Part shown: positions 7,905 through 16,747 of the stretch, one piece after another
Numbering within the stretch: position 1 is the first letter of the stretch
Layout of the letters: each line of letters starts with the position of its first letter
Assembly: GCA_018818785.1 (NCBI GenBank)
Contig: JAHIRF010000008.1
Location: 149,121 to 213,120, forward strand
Reading direction: 5' to 3'
DNA length: 64,000 nucleotides
From: Thermoplasmatota archaeon
GTDB lineage: Archaea; Thermoplasmatota; Thermoplasmata; UBA10834
Made by a program: the position numbers and the translations under genes
Notes under the pieces: generated by a model
The model's input: the letters and a program-made list of their open reading frames with translations, nothing else
The model's database searches: none
What the model was told of the DNA's origin: nothing

Positions 7905-8885
7905 ATGAGGATTGTGGGCACTTTGATATGTCTCGGAAACGGCATCTTGGTCGAAGTCGATGGCCGTCGGTATCGTCTGGATCCACGGAGGACTACCGTT
8001 GATGATACGAATGTGATATCCCATGCGCATACCGATCACATACCGCGATCGTTCAAGACGCTGGATGTGACCTGCTCCGAGATAACGCGCGATTTCGCAA
8101 GTGAACGATGCCGAAAGGATCTGCGGGCCATCAAGGACGACCATGTGGAACTCGTGGACGCTGGTCACATACCTGGATCTACGATGTGCCGCATCTCTGG
8201 GAGCAGGAGGGTCGTATATACCGGTGATTTCTGCGTGCGCTCCAAAACTCATACAGATGGCGCGAAGCCCTTGAGCTGCGAAGTGCTCGTTATGGAAGCG
8301 ACATACGGTAAGCCTCGTTACAGGTTCCCGGATCATTCTGAAGTCGTGTCTGCCATGAAGGACTGGGTCTCTGAAGTCCTCCATTCGGGGTCGTCCGCGA
8401 TATTGCTCTCATACCCTCTCGGGAAATCACAGGAACTCGCATCAATATTCCGCGAGTTCCCCATCTTCTTCCATCCCGCCATAGCATCATACAATCGAAT
8501 CCTGCGCACGCATGGTTTCGACATCCCGAGCGAACCGTTCGAAGACATCAAGGGCGGCTCACCGATAGTCTATGTCTCATCTGGCCTCGGCAAGGATAGC
8601 AGCAGGGTGCAGACGATGCGCAAACGTGGAGCGAAGACCGCTGCATTCTCCGGATGGGCAGTCGATGGCATGTTCGGCGGTCGATCGTCCTATGTCGACC
8701 GCGCGTTTCCCCTATCGGATCACTGCGGCTACGACGAACTGCTGTGGTTCGTCAAGAGGTGCGCACCGGAGGTCGTGTATACGGTCCATGGGTTCGCAAG
8801 GGAGTTCGCAGGATCCATAAGAAGTGAGCTGGGCATCGATGCGCGTCCATTGATCGCCAATCAGAGGATGATCGACCAGTTCTGA
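7905..8885 (+). CDS. beta-CASP metallo-beta-lactamase-fold nuclease (mRNA 3'-end processing/Ysh1-like)
   Basis: A 326-residue metal-dependent hydrolase. The HAHTDH signature (about residues 40-45) supplies the zinc ligands. DAGHIPGS and YTGDF are the second and third metallo-beta-lactamase motifs. The beta-CASP part includes ATYG, the SYPLGKSQE segment and the C-terminal SDHCGYDEL and TVHG motifs. Such short proteins are annotated in archaea as RNA 3'-end processing factors or exonucleases of the COG1236 group; DNA repair roles (SNM1-like) are also possible. It is shorter than the archaeal KH-containing CPSF proteins and lacks a KH domain. It lies 45 bases after the KaiC-fusion gene and converges on cbf5. 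Substrate, RNA or DNA, is undetermined. Confidence 0.75.
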   Translation: MRIVGTLICLGNGILVEVDGRRYRLDPRRTTVDDTNVISHAHTDHIPRSFKTLDVTCSEITRDFASERCRKDLRAIKDDHVELVDAGHIPGSTMCRISGSRRVVYTGDFCVRSKTHTDGAKPLSCEVLVMEATYGKPRYRFPDHSEVVSAMKDWVSEVLHSGSSAILLSYPLGKSQELASIFREFPIFFHPAIASYNRILRTHGFDIPSEPFEDIKGGSPIVYVSSGLGKDSSRVQTMRKRGAKTAAFSGWAVDGMFGGRSSYVDRAFPLSDHCGYDELLWFVKRCAPEVVYTVHGFAREFAGSIRSELGIDARPLIANQRMIDQF

Positions 8886-8890
8886 ATGGC

Positions 8891-9859
8891 CTATTCCTTG
8901 CTAGTGCCCCACGATTTCGTATAAGTGCCAGTGGCCATGAACACCCTTGAGATGTCCACGCCGAAACCCTCAGATCTCATCAGCATCTCGCTGCTGTCCA
9001 TTAGGGTGCGTCCCAAAGCTACGCTCTCTCCGCTTAGCGACATCACGGCTACGACATCCCCTTTCCTGATGCTCTCATCCAGAGAGATAATACCAGGCAT
9101 CGCGAGGTTCGCTCCGTGACAGATCGCGTCCACTGCGGAATCCTTGACCACTATCTTTGGCATGTGGGAAAGGAGCGACTCCAGCGGCTTCATCATCTTG
9201 GCCAGGTGCGAGCTGTCGCCGGACCTGTGCGCCTCGATGGCGTCTCGGAGGTCGTGGAGCGTGACAGCGTCGTCCTCCACGAGCGCCCCAGCCCTCGTCC
9301 TTCTGAGGTCTTGGAGGTGCGCCCCGACTGCGAGCGCATCCCCGACATCGACCGCGAGGCTCCTGATATACGTCCCCGCATCGCACTTGACATCGAACAG
9401 GATGTCCCTTCCGGATGATTCGAGCAGGTTCAACTCGTGTACCCTCCTCGCCCTCTGTTCTCGCTTGACCGCTGATCTCATCGGTGGCGTCTGGAATATC
9501 TCGTCCGTGAACTCCTTGAACACATTCTCAAGCCTGGTCTTGTCCACGTTGCCGTGCATCCTCATGACCCCGACATACGCCTTCGTGCCGTAATGTAGGA
9601 CATCCATGGCACGGACACATATCCCGACGCCGACGGGCAAGACCCCGGTCACCCGAGGGTCCAGCGTGCCACCATGAGCAGCCTTGTCGGCACCGATCAT
9701 CTCCTTCACCCATGTCGTAATCTGGTGGGAGGTCGGTCCCGATGGCTTGTCGATCACGACGACTCCGTTGGCCATGAGCTCGTCCACGGATCTGTCCTCG
9801 GGCCGTTTGCCTGTCCCAGACCTAGACGCCTTCTTGGACTTGACGAGCATCTTCGACAT
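8891..9859 (-). CDS. cbf5: tRNA/rRNA pseudouridine synthase Cbf5 (TruB family)
   Basis: 322 residues. Catalytic subunit of the archaeal H/ACA RNP and a stand-alone tRNA U55 synthase. The TruB signature KPSGPTSHQ is near 40-48, and the catalytic Asp lies in HGGTLDPRVTGVLPV (about 83-97). The SCDAGTYIRSLA-type motif appears as CDAGTYIRSLAVDVG. A PUA domain follows in the C-terminal third (KIVVKDSAVDAICHGANLA). ATG 9859 is preceded by a perfect AAGGAGG, so the 38-base overlap with the end of cmk is real. It is the last gene of the long ribosomal operon, the usual place in Euryarchaeota. Confidence 0.95.
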   Translation of the reverse strand: MSKMLVKSKKASRSGTGKRPEDRSVDELMANGVVVIDKPSGPTSHQITTWVKEMIGADKAAHGGTLDPRVTGVLPVGVGICVRAMDVLHYGTKAYVGVMRMHGNVDKTRLENVFKEFTDEIFQTPPMRSAVKREQRARRVHELNLLESSGRDILFDVKCDAGTYIRSLAVDVGDALAVGAHLQDLRRTRAGALVEDDAVTLHDLRDAIEAHRSGDSSHLAKMMKPLESLLSHMPKIVVKDSAVDAICHGANLAMPGIISLDESIRKGDVVAVMSLSGESVALGRTLMDSSEMLMRSEGFGVDISRVFMATGTYTKSWGTSKE

Positions 9860-10388
9860 GGATCCTCCTTACCTCCTTGATAATGATGTCCGTGATATCG
9901 TCGGGCGTCATCTCGCCCGATTCGAGCCACAGATCGTAAGAGCACTTGTCCGAGACATCTATCCCGTAATACGCCTTGTATCGCTTCTTCTCGGACCGTT
10001 CCCTGGAGTTCATCTCATTTAGGACGGTCTCGAAATCATTGCCCTCTCTCTCCACTATACGCTTCGCCCTCACATTCTCTGGCGCATCGATGTATATCGT
10101 TAGTCCAGGAATATCGTTCCGTTTCATCAGGGCTGCGGTCAGCCGTCCCTCGAGCACCACGTCGGTCTTCGATTCCGCGATCTTCATAGTGCGGTCGTCC
10201 AGCTCCTTGTCTATGGTCTCGTTCTCCTCCGCGAGGGCACCGAACGTCTCCAGGCTCACGCCTCTCTCGGAAGCCATCTGTCTGAAAATCTGACCGACGA
10301 GCACCAGCTCATAACCGAGCCTCTGGGCGACGAGCGCGGACACGGTGGTCTTTCCGCTCCCAGGGGGGCCGGATATAGCGATTCTCAT
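9822..10388 (-). CDS. cmk: cytidylate kinase (CMP kinase)
   Basis: 188 residues. Phosphorylates CMP/dCMP with ATP in pyrimidine nucleotide salvage. The N-terminal P-loop is ISGPPGSGKTT (residues 4-14), followed by the archaeal short-type CMP-kinase features LVGQIFR, the VVLEGRL strand and IDAPENVRAKRIVEREG. ATG 10388 is chosen over TTG 10394 because the protein family begins MRIxISGxPGSGKT and an AAGGA element lies about ten bases upstream. It is encoded between the insertase gene and cbf5, as in many Euryarchaeota. Adk, eL34 and eL14, which often sit here, are absent. Confidence 0.94.
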   Translation of the reverse strand: MRIAISGPPGSGKTTVSALVAQRLGYELVLVGQIFRQMASERGVSLETFGALAEENETIDKELDDRTMKIAESKTDVVLEGRLTAALMKRNDIPGLTIYIDAPENVRAKRIVEREGNDFETVLNEMNSRERSEKKRYKAYYGIDVSDKCSYDLWLESGEMTPDDITDIIIKEVRRIHVEDARQVQEGV

Positions 10389-10400
10389 CAGCAACCATCC

Positions 10401-11105
10401 TTAATGCTTATATCGATCGAGAGGCGGCGCGACGCCCACCGTCTCGAGTTCCCTCAGCCTTCTGCTGAAGCTGAACATCTTGAGGAATCTCTGGAGCACC
10501 TGTCCGAATGGCAACGTCATGAGAGAATAGAGCAGCACCCAGTTGGGCAGCAGGTTCGAATTCCTCATGTTCGAGTTGAACTCCCACGGGACCGAGAACA
10601 CGGTAGAACCAAGACCTATGTACACGAAGTTGGCCAACCATGCGAAGATGGGGATGATCACCAGCATCGTTATGGGCATGAGCTTGAACTGCGATTGCGT
10701 CGTCTTGAGCGACGCCGACATTATCTGCGGCTGGAGCTCCATGAGCTTCTTCAGCTTGTAGGTATTGTTGCTCGTCCTGGCCTCCCTCATCTCCTTCGAG
10801 AAGGCGGACTGTATCCTCTGGTTCCTTGCCTGGCCCACCCAGTCGATGAAGAAGTGCCTGACCGATATGCTGAAGCAGGTCATGACGAGACCGCTCAATA
10901 GCAGCGTGACGATCGGGTACTCCCCGTTGAAGCCTACGACAGGCTCGAGACCGTAACCCACGATCTCTCCCAGTCCCTCTCGGATGCTCGGGTTGAACAG
11001 GATGAATATGGCGAACATGAACGCCATCAGCATCACTAGCTGATTGGTCATGTTAGATCCGGCCGGTTTCCCGGCTGGACCTCCGGCTGTGCCGCTGCTT
11101 GCCAT
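10401..11105 (-). CDS. DUF106/EMC3-TMCO1-like membrane insertase (archaeal YidC/Oxa1 homologue)
   Basis: 234 residues with three clear membrane segments (about 25-42, 63-83 and 138-160) and a further hydrophobic stretch near 190-205. A charged cytosolic coiled coil (about 90-128, ending KKLMELQPQIM) follows the second hydrophobic stretch. This is the DUF106 pattern, the archaeal Oxa1/YidC/EMC3 family that inserts membrane proteins at the ribosome. The family's position directly downstream of secY, here with only four bases between, supports a joint role in membrane insertion. The positive C-terminal tail is suited to ribosome contact. Confidence 0.9.
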   Translation of the reverse strand: MASSGTAGGPAGKPAGSNMTNQLVMLMAFMFAIFILFNPSIREGLGEIVGYGLEPVVGFNGEYPIVTLLLSGLVMTCFSISVRHFFIDWVGQARNQRIQSAFSKEMREARTSNNTYKLKKLMELQPQIMSASLKTTQSQFKLMPITMLVIIPIFAWLANFVYIGLGSTVFSVPWEFNSNMRNSNLLPNWVLLYSLMTLPFGQVLQRFLKMFSFSRRLRELETVGVAPPLDRYKH

Positions 11106-11109
11106 CTAC

Positions 11110-12705
11110 TTACTCTCCGCCGAAGAACCCTCTCATCACAGGGTGCATCTCCATCATCTGCTCTCGGCCTATCGCATCGTAGAGCTGTATCATTATACCG
11201 ACCGCGAGCAGGACACCGGTTCCTGTAGCATTACCTACAGTACCTATGAGGTCAGCTCCCGCGGCTAAACCACCTACCGTAGCGCCGGATATCACCGTGA
11301 CCACAGGAATATACCGCTCAAGCACGCGCTTGAGCACTCTGGGATCCCGTCTGAAACCAGGTATCTGCATGCCGCTCGACTCTATCTGCGAGGCGACCGC
11401 TTCGGGACCCATGTTCGTGGTCTCTATCCAGAACTTGGCGAACATGATCGATCCTACTATCATTACCGAGACGTAGACGATGACGTGTATGCCTATCTGC
11501 AGGGTCGATTTGACCACCACCCCGCCAGACAGGTTCGAATTATACGACGCTAGGTACTCCGGACTCAGCATGGGTAGAAGCCAATCGCTAACACCGTTAA
11601 CTGTTGATAGATAATACGCTAAACCAGCGGCAGGCGTGGTGCTACCCTCAGCATAGTATCCTAACATCCAATTATTGCCGAGCAAGGGCATGTTCATGAA
11701 GCTCCCGTGGCTCCAGAAAAGCATCGAGAACATGCTCACGTTTGCCAGCAGCGCGGCCATCAATATGACAGGGATGTTGGATGCGTATATCAGCTTGATC
11801 GGATACCTTCCCCTCGCACCCCTCGCACCTCCATGCGAGAGAGGCAGTTCTATCCTGCTGGATTCGGTATATGCAACGAATAGGAATATGACAATGGTGC
11901 CAATGAGCGCGACCATCGGGTTCGGCTGCGCTAAGAAGATCTGTTCATAGCCGCCGCTAGATAATTCCGGCGCGGACATATGGTGGAACATATAGATCGT
12001 CTTCGGCAACGTCCCTGCGGGAGGGTTGTTCACACTCAAAGCCGTGCTCGGGTCCGCGGAATGCCAGTTCAACGTGCCTGTGAATATCTGCTGCGCGACA
12101 CCGGCTGCGATGAAGAGCGAGATACCGCTGCCTATGCCCCACTTGGACACTACCTCGTCCATGAGGAACACCAGGTATGAACCTGCGAACAGCTGCGCGA
12201 CTATGAGCATCCTAGCCATCGAGTCGCCGTTGCCGCCTATGAACGAGCCCATGCCGTCCACGAACTTCTGGGACGGCTCCATGAACCCGTAGACCTGAGG
12301 CACGGACTCGACAATGATCATCACTATGACCAGGAGCTTCTGCGTGCCCTGGTATATCGCCTTGTCCTCCTCGTTCTTGAGGTTGAGCTTGATGATCTTG
12401 GCACCGGTGAACAGCTGCATGATGATAGAACCGGTGACGATCGGACCGATACCAAGGTGCATCAGAGAGAACTGCGCGCCTGCAAGTATCGCCCTGTACT
12501 GTGCGAACAGGTCGACTCTAGTTTCCGCGTCAAGCCCATAGATGACGACATTCGTCATCGCGAAGTAGATGATGAGTATGAGGATGATCCACATCATCTT
12601 CGTTCTGAAATGAACATGCCCTTCTGGCCTGGTCACGGCCGGTAACCGGTCCGTGATCGGCTTGAGCTTGTAGAGCATGCTCTTCTCTTCTTTGCCCTCC
12701 GCCAT
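11110..12705 (-). CDS. secY: Sec translocon channel subunit SecY
   Basis: About 531 residues with ten predicted membrane helices. The conserved plug region (QLFTGAKIIKL), the GIGSGISLFI segment of helix 5, and the C-terminal EQMMEMHP end are all present. SecY forms the protein-conducting channel with SecE and Sec-beta, which are not in this window. ATG 12705 follows a GGAAGGG ribosome-binding site; the upstream GTG at 12711 is not supported. A hydrophobic insertion near 340-390, with Gly/Ala-rich loops between helices 7 and 8, makes it slightly longer than bacterial SecY, as usual for Euryarchaeota. Confidence 0.96.
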   Translation of the reverse strand: MAEGKEEKSMLYKLKPITDRLPAVTRPEGHVHFRTKMMWIILILIIYFAMTNVVIYGLDAETRVDLFAQYRAILAGAQFSLMHLGIGPIVTGSIIMQLFTGAKIIKLNLKNEEDKAIYQGTQKLLVIVMIIVESVPQVYGFMEPSQKFVDGMGSFIGGNGDSMARMLIVAQLFAGSYLVFLMDEVVSKWGIGSGISLFIAAGVAQQIFTGTLNWHSADPSTALSVNNPPAGTLPKTIYMFHHMSAPELSSGGYEQIFLAQPNPMVALIGTIVIFLFVAYTESSRIELPLSHGGARGARGRYPIKLIYASNIPVILMAALLANVSMFSMLFWSHGSFMNMPLLGNNWMLGYYAEGSTTPAAGLAYYLSTVNGVSDWLLPMLSPEYLASYNSNLSGGVVVKSTLQIGIHVIVYVSVMIVGSIMFAKFWIETTNMGPEAVASQIESSGMQIPGFRRDPRVLKRVLERYIPVVTVISGATVGGLAAGADLIGTVGNATGTGVLLAVGIMIQLYDAIGREQMMEMHPVMRGFFGGE

Positions 12706-12811
12706 CAGCACCCTTCCTCTTGTCCCACGGCTCTAGTGTTATCCTATGGTTTCAAAGGACACTCGCGTGCCCCGCAGACAGGAGCCACCCATCAGGTGGT
12801 CGTCCTGAAGG

Positions 12812-13237
12812 TCATTCCTTGATCAGTTCCCCACCGGCCGCCTTGAGCTTCTCCGCGGCTTTGGCAGATGCTTCCGCAACCTTGACTGAGATCGGTAGGT
12901 TTATCCTGCCCGTTCCCAGCAATTTGTCCACACCCATCTTGGTAAGGTCCACGATCCATTTCCCGTTCTTCTCGGTCGCGAATCCATCTTTCGCCAGTGT
13001 AGGCAAGGTCGCCTCGACCTCCGAGAGGTTGATGGTCACCTTGCTTTCCACTACGGATTGTGGCCTCTTGAACCCGTGGTGGCCGAAATGATTGGGATAG
13101 TACTTAACCGTGCTTATCCACTTGTGTTTGTGAAGGCCTGCGTTTCCGCGGCCGCCCCTCAGGCCAGCACCCCTGCCGGCCTTCTGGCCACGCCCGTGGG
13201 TCCTGCTTCCCCTGAACTTGCTGGTCCTACTTACCAT
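12812..13237 (-). CDS. rpl15: ribosomal protein uL15
   Basis: 141 residues. The Gly/Arg-rich N-terminus (GSRTHGRGQKAGRGAGLRGG) that threads into 23S rRNA and the KPQS/VNLSEVE-type globular part identify uL15. Its start follows the uL30 stop directly. A 106-base gap separates it from secY, with no obvious promoter and so probably continuous transcription. A C-terminal Ala/Lys segment is typical. Confidence 0.95.
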   Translation of the reverse strand: MVSRTSKFRGSRTHGRGQKAGRGAGLRGGRGNAGLHKHKWISTVKYYPNHFGHHGFKRPQSVVESKVTINLSEVEATLPTLAKDGFATEKNGKWIVDLTKMGVDKLLGTGRINLPISVKVAEASAKAAEKLKAAGGELIKE

Positions 13238-13726
13238 CTACTTCGCCTCCTGGGATTTCGGCAGCATCTTGTCGACGAGCGTCTCCATCGCCGCCCCTCG
13301 GTATCCGAGGGCGCCGCCATTCGCGAACTGCAGCTTCGCACCCTTGTAACCTGTCCTTGGCGGATGCATCCTGAGGACCGGCTTCAGCCCTTTGACATCG
13401 GAGAGCTTCGCCTCTCCTTTCTCGACCGCCTTCGCGAGCGAGAGTATCGATGTGTATGTCGAGTTCTCCTTGACGAACGCGTCAGTGAGCCTATCGCCGC
13501 CGACCACCTCGCCTCTGTGGAAGAGGAGCCGCGCGATCGTCTCGTGGGAGACCTCGCCCCAAGTGACGAAATCCTTCACCATCTGTAGCATACCCTTGTT
13601 ACAGTCGTTCACTGGGAGTAGTACGCAATGGTTAGGCCTGAACAGTCTGAGCATCTCCATAGTCTCAACGACCTTGTGGTTTATCCTTGAATGGCCACGA
13701 ACCCTTACTACCGCAACTGTAGGCAT
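13238..13726 (-). CDS. rpl30: ribosomal protein uL30
   Basis: 162 residues, the long archaeal/eukaryotic form. The VVRVRG start, the TMEMLRLFRPNHCVLLP core and an extended C-terminal part ending in LVDKMLPKSQEAK support this. It abuts uL15 with no spacer, and its ATG follows the uS5 stop by one base, fitting coupled translation. Confidence 0.95.
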   Translation of the reverse strand: MPTVAVVRVRGHSRINHKVVETMEMLRLFRPNHCVLLPVNDCNKGMLQMVKDFVTWGEVSHETIARLLFHRGEVVGGDRLTDAFVKENSTYTSILSLAKAVEKGEAKLSDVKGLKPVLRMHPPRTGYKGAKLQFANGGALGYRGAAMETLVDKMLPKSQEAK

Positions 13727-14449
13727 CTAACTCCCCTCCTGCTCTTTGGCGACCTCGCCCTCGTTCTCGGCCGATTCCTCGACCACGATCGGGGACGGTG
13801 CAATATGCATCTTGACGGGTCCAGAGACGATGTTCAGCCTCTCCTTCTGCTCGCCGGTGATCCTCACTGCGGAGGTCTGCCTGAGAGCCTCGAACGCAGC
13901 TATGGAGTAGTTTATGGTGGTCTTCGTGTGTCCCTTCGTGAACCCCCATGCATCCTCCACGCCCGCCATCTTGATGACGCTCTTCGCGATCTTGCCGACC
14001 GCGAGACCGGTACCTCTCGGTGCTGGCTTGACTGTGACGACGACCGATCCAGCACGTCCTTGTACGTTGAACGGCAACGAGTGAGGCGTGAGGCACCCGC
14101 ATTCCCACGAGCCGCAGCCTCTCTTGACCTCGATTATGTTCAGTTTGGCGACGTCTATCGCGGCCCTGATCGCAGGTCCGACTTCCTTGCCCTTGAACCT
14201 TCCAAGGCCTACGAAGCCATCTTGGTTGCCGACGACGACGGTTATCGCGAACCTGACTCTTCGTCCAGAGTCGGTCATACGCTGGACCATGTTCACGTCC
14301 AGCACCTCGTCCACGAGATCCGGGAGAAGTATGTCCACTATCTCCGGTTCCCTGAGCGGGAGCCTCGTATTGAGAGCTTCGCTCATCGTGGTGATCTTAC
14401 CCTGCGAGACGAGCTTTCCCAGCATCGTCTTCGGGATCCACTCTGCCAT
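13727..14449 (-). CDS. rps5: ribosomal protein uS5
   Basis: 240 residues. The archaeal uS5 N-terminus [16 protein letters not shown], the double-stranded RNA-binding part with [19 protein letters not shown], and the [18 protein letters not shown] loop are present. ATG 14449 is chosen because the longer in-frame extension to 14740 is only the antisense-free read-through of uL18 in another frame. The start overlaps the uL18 stop (TGATG). A Glu-rich tail of about 15 residues follows the core. Confidence 0.95.
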   Translation of the reverse strand: MAEWIPKTMLGKLVSQGKITTMSEALNTRLPLREPEIVDILLPDLVDEVLDVNMVQRMTDSGRRVRFAITVVVGNQDGFVGLGRFKGKEVGPAIRAAIDVAKLNIIEVKRGCGSWECGCLTPHSLPFNVQGRAGSVVVTVKPAPRGTGLAVGKIAKSVIKMAGVEDAWGFTKGHTKTTINYSIAAFEALRQTSAVRITGEQKERLNIVSGPVKMHIAPSPIVVEESAENEGEVAKEQEGS

Positions 14450-14952
14450 CAGTGTCCACCTCCAATCTTCTTCTTGACTTCTTCGAACGCCGCCTCGGTA
14501 CCTTCCTTCATGTGCTTGCCAGATATGCGCTCTCCCACTGGCAGCACTTCCTTGCCGTGCGGGATCTCTACGCCAGCATCGAGCAGCCCCTTGAGGGCCG
14601 CGAACAGCAAGTTGCCCTTGGTCGGCTCGTGCAGACCGATGTCCAGCACCGCCTCTTCGATGCCCTTCTCCTTGGCCCTCGTGCCTGCGAGGTAACCTGT
14701 GAGGTAGGCACCTGGCGAGTTCTTGCCAGAGAGCTTCCATCCCAGCTCGGCCAGCTCGGTCGAGACTGCCGATGCGAGGACGAAGTCGCCCCCGTCCTTG
14801 TATTCTATCAACTGTATCGTCATGTTCTTGTTAGACTTACGAACGACCGCTCTCGGAACATGGCTCCGGAGCAGCGCCGCCCTCCGCCTGTAATCCGTGC
14901 GGCCCTCGCGTCTCCTTCTGAACGGAACTCTGTATCTAGGTCCTGTGGCCAT
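14449..14952 (-). CDS. rpl18: ribosomal protein uL18
   Basis: 167 residues, 5S rRNA-binding. [20 protein letters not shown] at the start is the archaeal uL18 signature. ATG 14952 is used rather than GTG 14961 because homologues begin MATGPRY and GGAG lies nine bases before it. AYLTGYLAG and [11 protein letters not shown] are further family motifs. Confidence 0.95.
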   Translation of the reverse strand: MATGPRYRVPFRRRREGRTDYRRRAALLRSHVPRAVVRKSNKNMTIQLIEYKDGGDFVLASAVSTELAELGWKLSGKNSPGAYLTGYLAGTRAKEKGIEEAVLDIGLHEPTKGNLLFAALKGLLDAGVEIPHGKEVLPVGERISGKHMKEGTEAAFEEVKKKIGGGH

Positions 14953-14957
14953 CTTGC

Positions 14958-15407
14958 TCACTCCTTCAATATGCCTTCGGACCTGAGGTGCGAGTCGAGG
15001 TGCGGCCTGTTCTTGAACATTCCACCCTTGGCCCTCATGTAGTACTTCCTGTAGGTCCTGGTGTCTATCTTACCATTTTCTCTGAGCTCCCTCAACCTTA
15101 TCCTGATGGGTCGGATGGACTGCATCCAGACCTCCTTCGAGGGCTTCCTCGCGTTCTTCGTGCCACGCCTGGAACCCTGGCCCTTCCTGCGGCCTTTGGC
15201 CTTCTGGTCCTTATTATGGTTGGCCCTGCCTCTGGACACACCGGTCTTCTGCCTCGCGGCGATGGTGCCCGAGGCGATGAGGGTCCTCACATCCGCCCTC
15301 GTGATGGCGTCTGCTGCGTCTTCCGTTCGGTTCGGGTCTATCCAGACTCTGTTCTCACCGCACTTGAGCAGCTCCGAAGCGACCCTCCTCTGATTCTTCA
15401 GATCCAT
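14958..15407 (-). CDS. rpl19e: ribosomal protein eL19
   Basis: 149 residues, an archaeal/eukaryotic large-subunit protein. MDLKNQRRVASELLKCG at the start, the RVWIDPNRTEDAADAITR segment and the basic GRRKGQGSRRGTKNAR stretch are diagnostic. GTG 15413 would overlap the eL32 stop, but homologues begin at the ATG used here. Confidence 0.95.
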   Translation of the reverse strand: MDLKNQRRVASELLKCGENRVWIDPNRTEDAADAITRADVRTLIASGTIAARQKTGVSRGRANHNKDQKAKGRRKGQGSRRGTKNARKPSKEVWMQSIRPIRIRLRELRENGKIDTRTYRKYYMRAKGGMFKNRPHLDSHLRSEGILKE

Positions 15408-15409
15408 GG

Positions 15410-16189
15410 TCACACGCTCCTGTTGAGTACTCTGATCTTGAGTTCATCGGCCTTCGCCTCGATCTCGATGCGCTTCTTCATGCCGACCTTGTGTGCGATC
15501 CTCGCGGCCTCTACCTCGGGGTTTATCTTCTCGAGGTCCCGGACGTTATGGACCATCACCTCTCTGAATCCCGATGGATGCAGATACCTCGCGAGCTTCG
15601 GGGAGCCGTAGCCGATCGACACGACCGGTCGCCTGTATCCGAAGTTCTGCCTCATCTTGGAGTGCATACCCATCGGCTTCCTCCATTTGACTTTCTGAAG
15701 CCTTGGCCTCTTGTGCCATTCCTGCCTGAGGAACTCGGGCCTTCGGGATTGTATCTCCGCGCGCTTCTTGAGCGCATCCAGCATCTCCTTCGAGAGTTTG
15801 GGCTTGAGCTTGACTTTGTATCCGATGTCCTCGTCGTCTCCGATCTTGACGTCCTCTTCCTCATCGTCCTTGATCTCGACGTCTTCGTCCTCATCGGCTT
15901 CCTTCACCTTGCGCGTCTTGGGGGCGGGCTTCTCGTCAGCCTCCACCTCTGCCTCGGCCTCGTCTCCCTCTTCGTCGGGTTCGACACCGAGCTCCTCGCG
16001 CCAGTGTTCGATGGTCTTCGGGCCCACGCCCTTGCAGTGCTCGTGGATCTCCGTCACACGGGCATCGTCAGCGAGCGCTTCGGCCAGATCGTCTAACGTC
16101 TCTATGCCCAAGGCTGCGAGTTTCTCGACGTACTCCTCCTTGAACATCTTGAGCTTCATGAAATCCTGTTGATCCTTCTTCTCTGCCAA
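15410..16189 (-). CDS. rpl32e: ribosomal protein eL32 with N-terminal helix-hairpin-helix and acidic linker
   Basis: 259 residues, about twice the usual length. The C-terminal half (from about RRPEFLRQEWHK) is standard eL32, with WRKP.GMHSKMR, GYGSP and the VHNVRDLEKI motifs. The N-terminal part (residues about 10-75) contains a helix-hairpin-helix-like unit (LAALGIETLDDLAEAL and CKGVGPKTIEHWREEL) followed by a Glu/Asp-rich linker (about 80-130). Such HhH extensions occur in some euryarchaeal eL32 proteins. TTG 16189 is chosen: a perfect GGAGGTGA sits five bases upstream, whereas GTG 16198 lies inside that element. The extension may contact rRNA or another factor (inference). Confidence 0.9.
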   Translation of the reverse strand: MAEKKDQQDFMKLKMFKEEYVEKLAALGIETLDDLAEALADDARVTEIHEHCKGVGPKTIEHWREELGVEPDEEGDEAEAEVEADEKPAPKTRKVKEADEDEDVEIKDDEEEDVKIGDDEDIGYKVKLKPKLSKEMLDALKKRAEIQSRRPEFLRQEWHKRPRLQKVKWRKPMGMHSKMRQNFGYRRPVVSIGYGSPKLARYLHPSGFREVMVHNVRDLEKINPEVEAARIAHKVGMKKRIEIEAKADELKIRVLNRSV

Positions 16190-16194
16190 ACCGC

Positions 16195-16737
16195 TCACCT
16201 CCCGGGCTTCTCCGTGATGTATATGCCATCCTGGAATATCCTGGGGTCGAATCCCCTGATCTTCGTGGCCCTCTCTATGTTCGCGGCGGTCTGTCCGACC
16301 TCCTCGATGTCCGAGCCGTTCAGGAGGACCTGGTCGCCCTTGACCGTGACCTTCGTCTTCCCTAGGATGCTCGTCTTCCTCGGGCACTTCTCACCAAGGA
16401 AGTTCTCGACCACGAACGTGTCACCCTTCACCGATGCCTTGATCGGGAAGTGGGCGTACACGATCTTCATCTTGTACTCGAAGCCTTCTGTGACTCCGAG
16501 TATCATGTTGCGCATGTGCGCCGCATAGGTGCCGACAAGCGCCCTCTCCTTCGCCCTCATGGTCTCGCACGAGACGAAGAAATCCTTCCCCTTCTGTGCG
16601 ATCCTGATCTTCGGGTGGTGGAGTCTCCTGGAGATCTCCCCCTTCGGCCCCTTGACCTTGACCATGCCGTTGTCGAGGGTGACCTGGACCTTCTCCGGCA
16701 CCTTGACCTGCTCCGTCACCAAACCTTCGGAAGTCAT
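16195..16737 (-). CDS. rpl6: ribosomal protein uL6
   Basis: 180 residues. KVQVTLDNGMVKVKGPKGE and the GTYAAHMRNMILGVTEGFEYKM segment are uL6 signatures, and the second repeat carries FLGEKCPRKT. ATG 16737 follows GAGGTG by about six bases; the longer frame to 16758 would run into uS8. The C-terminus RDPRIFQDGIYITEK-type ending is normal for archaea. Confidence 0.95.
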   Translation of the reverse strand: MTSEGLVTEQVKVPEKVQVTLDNGMVKVKGPKGEISRRLHHPKIRIAQKGKDFFVSCETMRAKERALVGTYAAHMRNMILGVTEGFEYKMKIVYAHFPIKASVKGDTFVVENFLGEKCPRKTSILGKTKVTVKGDQVLLNGSDIEEVGQTAANIERATKIRGFDPRIFQDGIYITEKPGR

Positions 16738-16747
16738 CTGTGACACC

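Noticed and set aside
13727-14740. 337-residue ORF reaching far upstream of uS5
   Set aside because: Only the part from ATG 14449 matches uS5; the rest is an out-of-frame overlap with uL18.
15410-16387. 325-residue ORF including a Gly/Arg/Pro-rich N-terminus before eL32
   Set aside because: The extra N-terminus overlaps uL6 in another frame and has shadow-ORF composition; TTG 16189 has a perfect ribosome-binding site.
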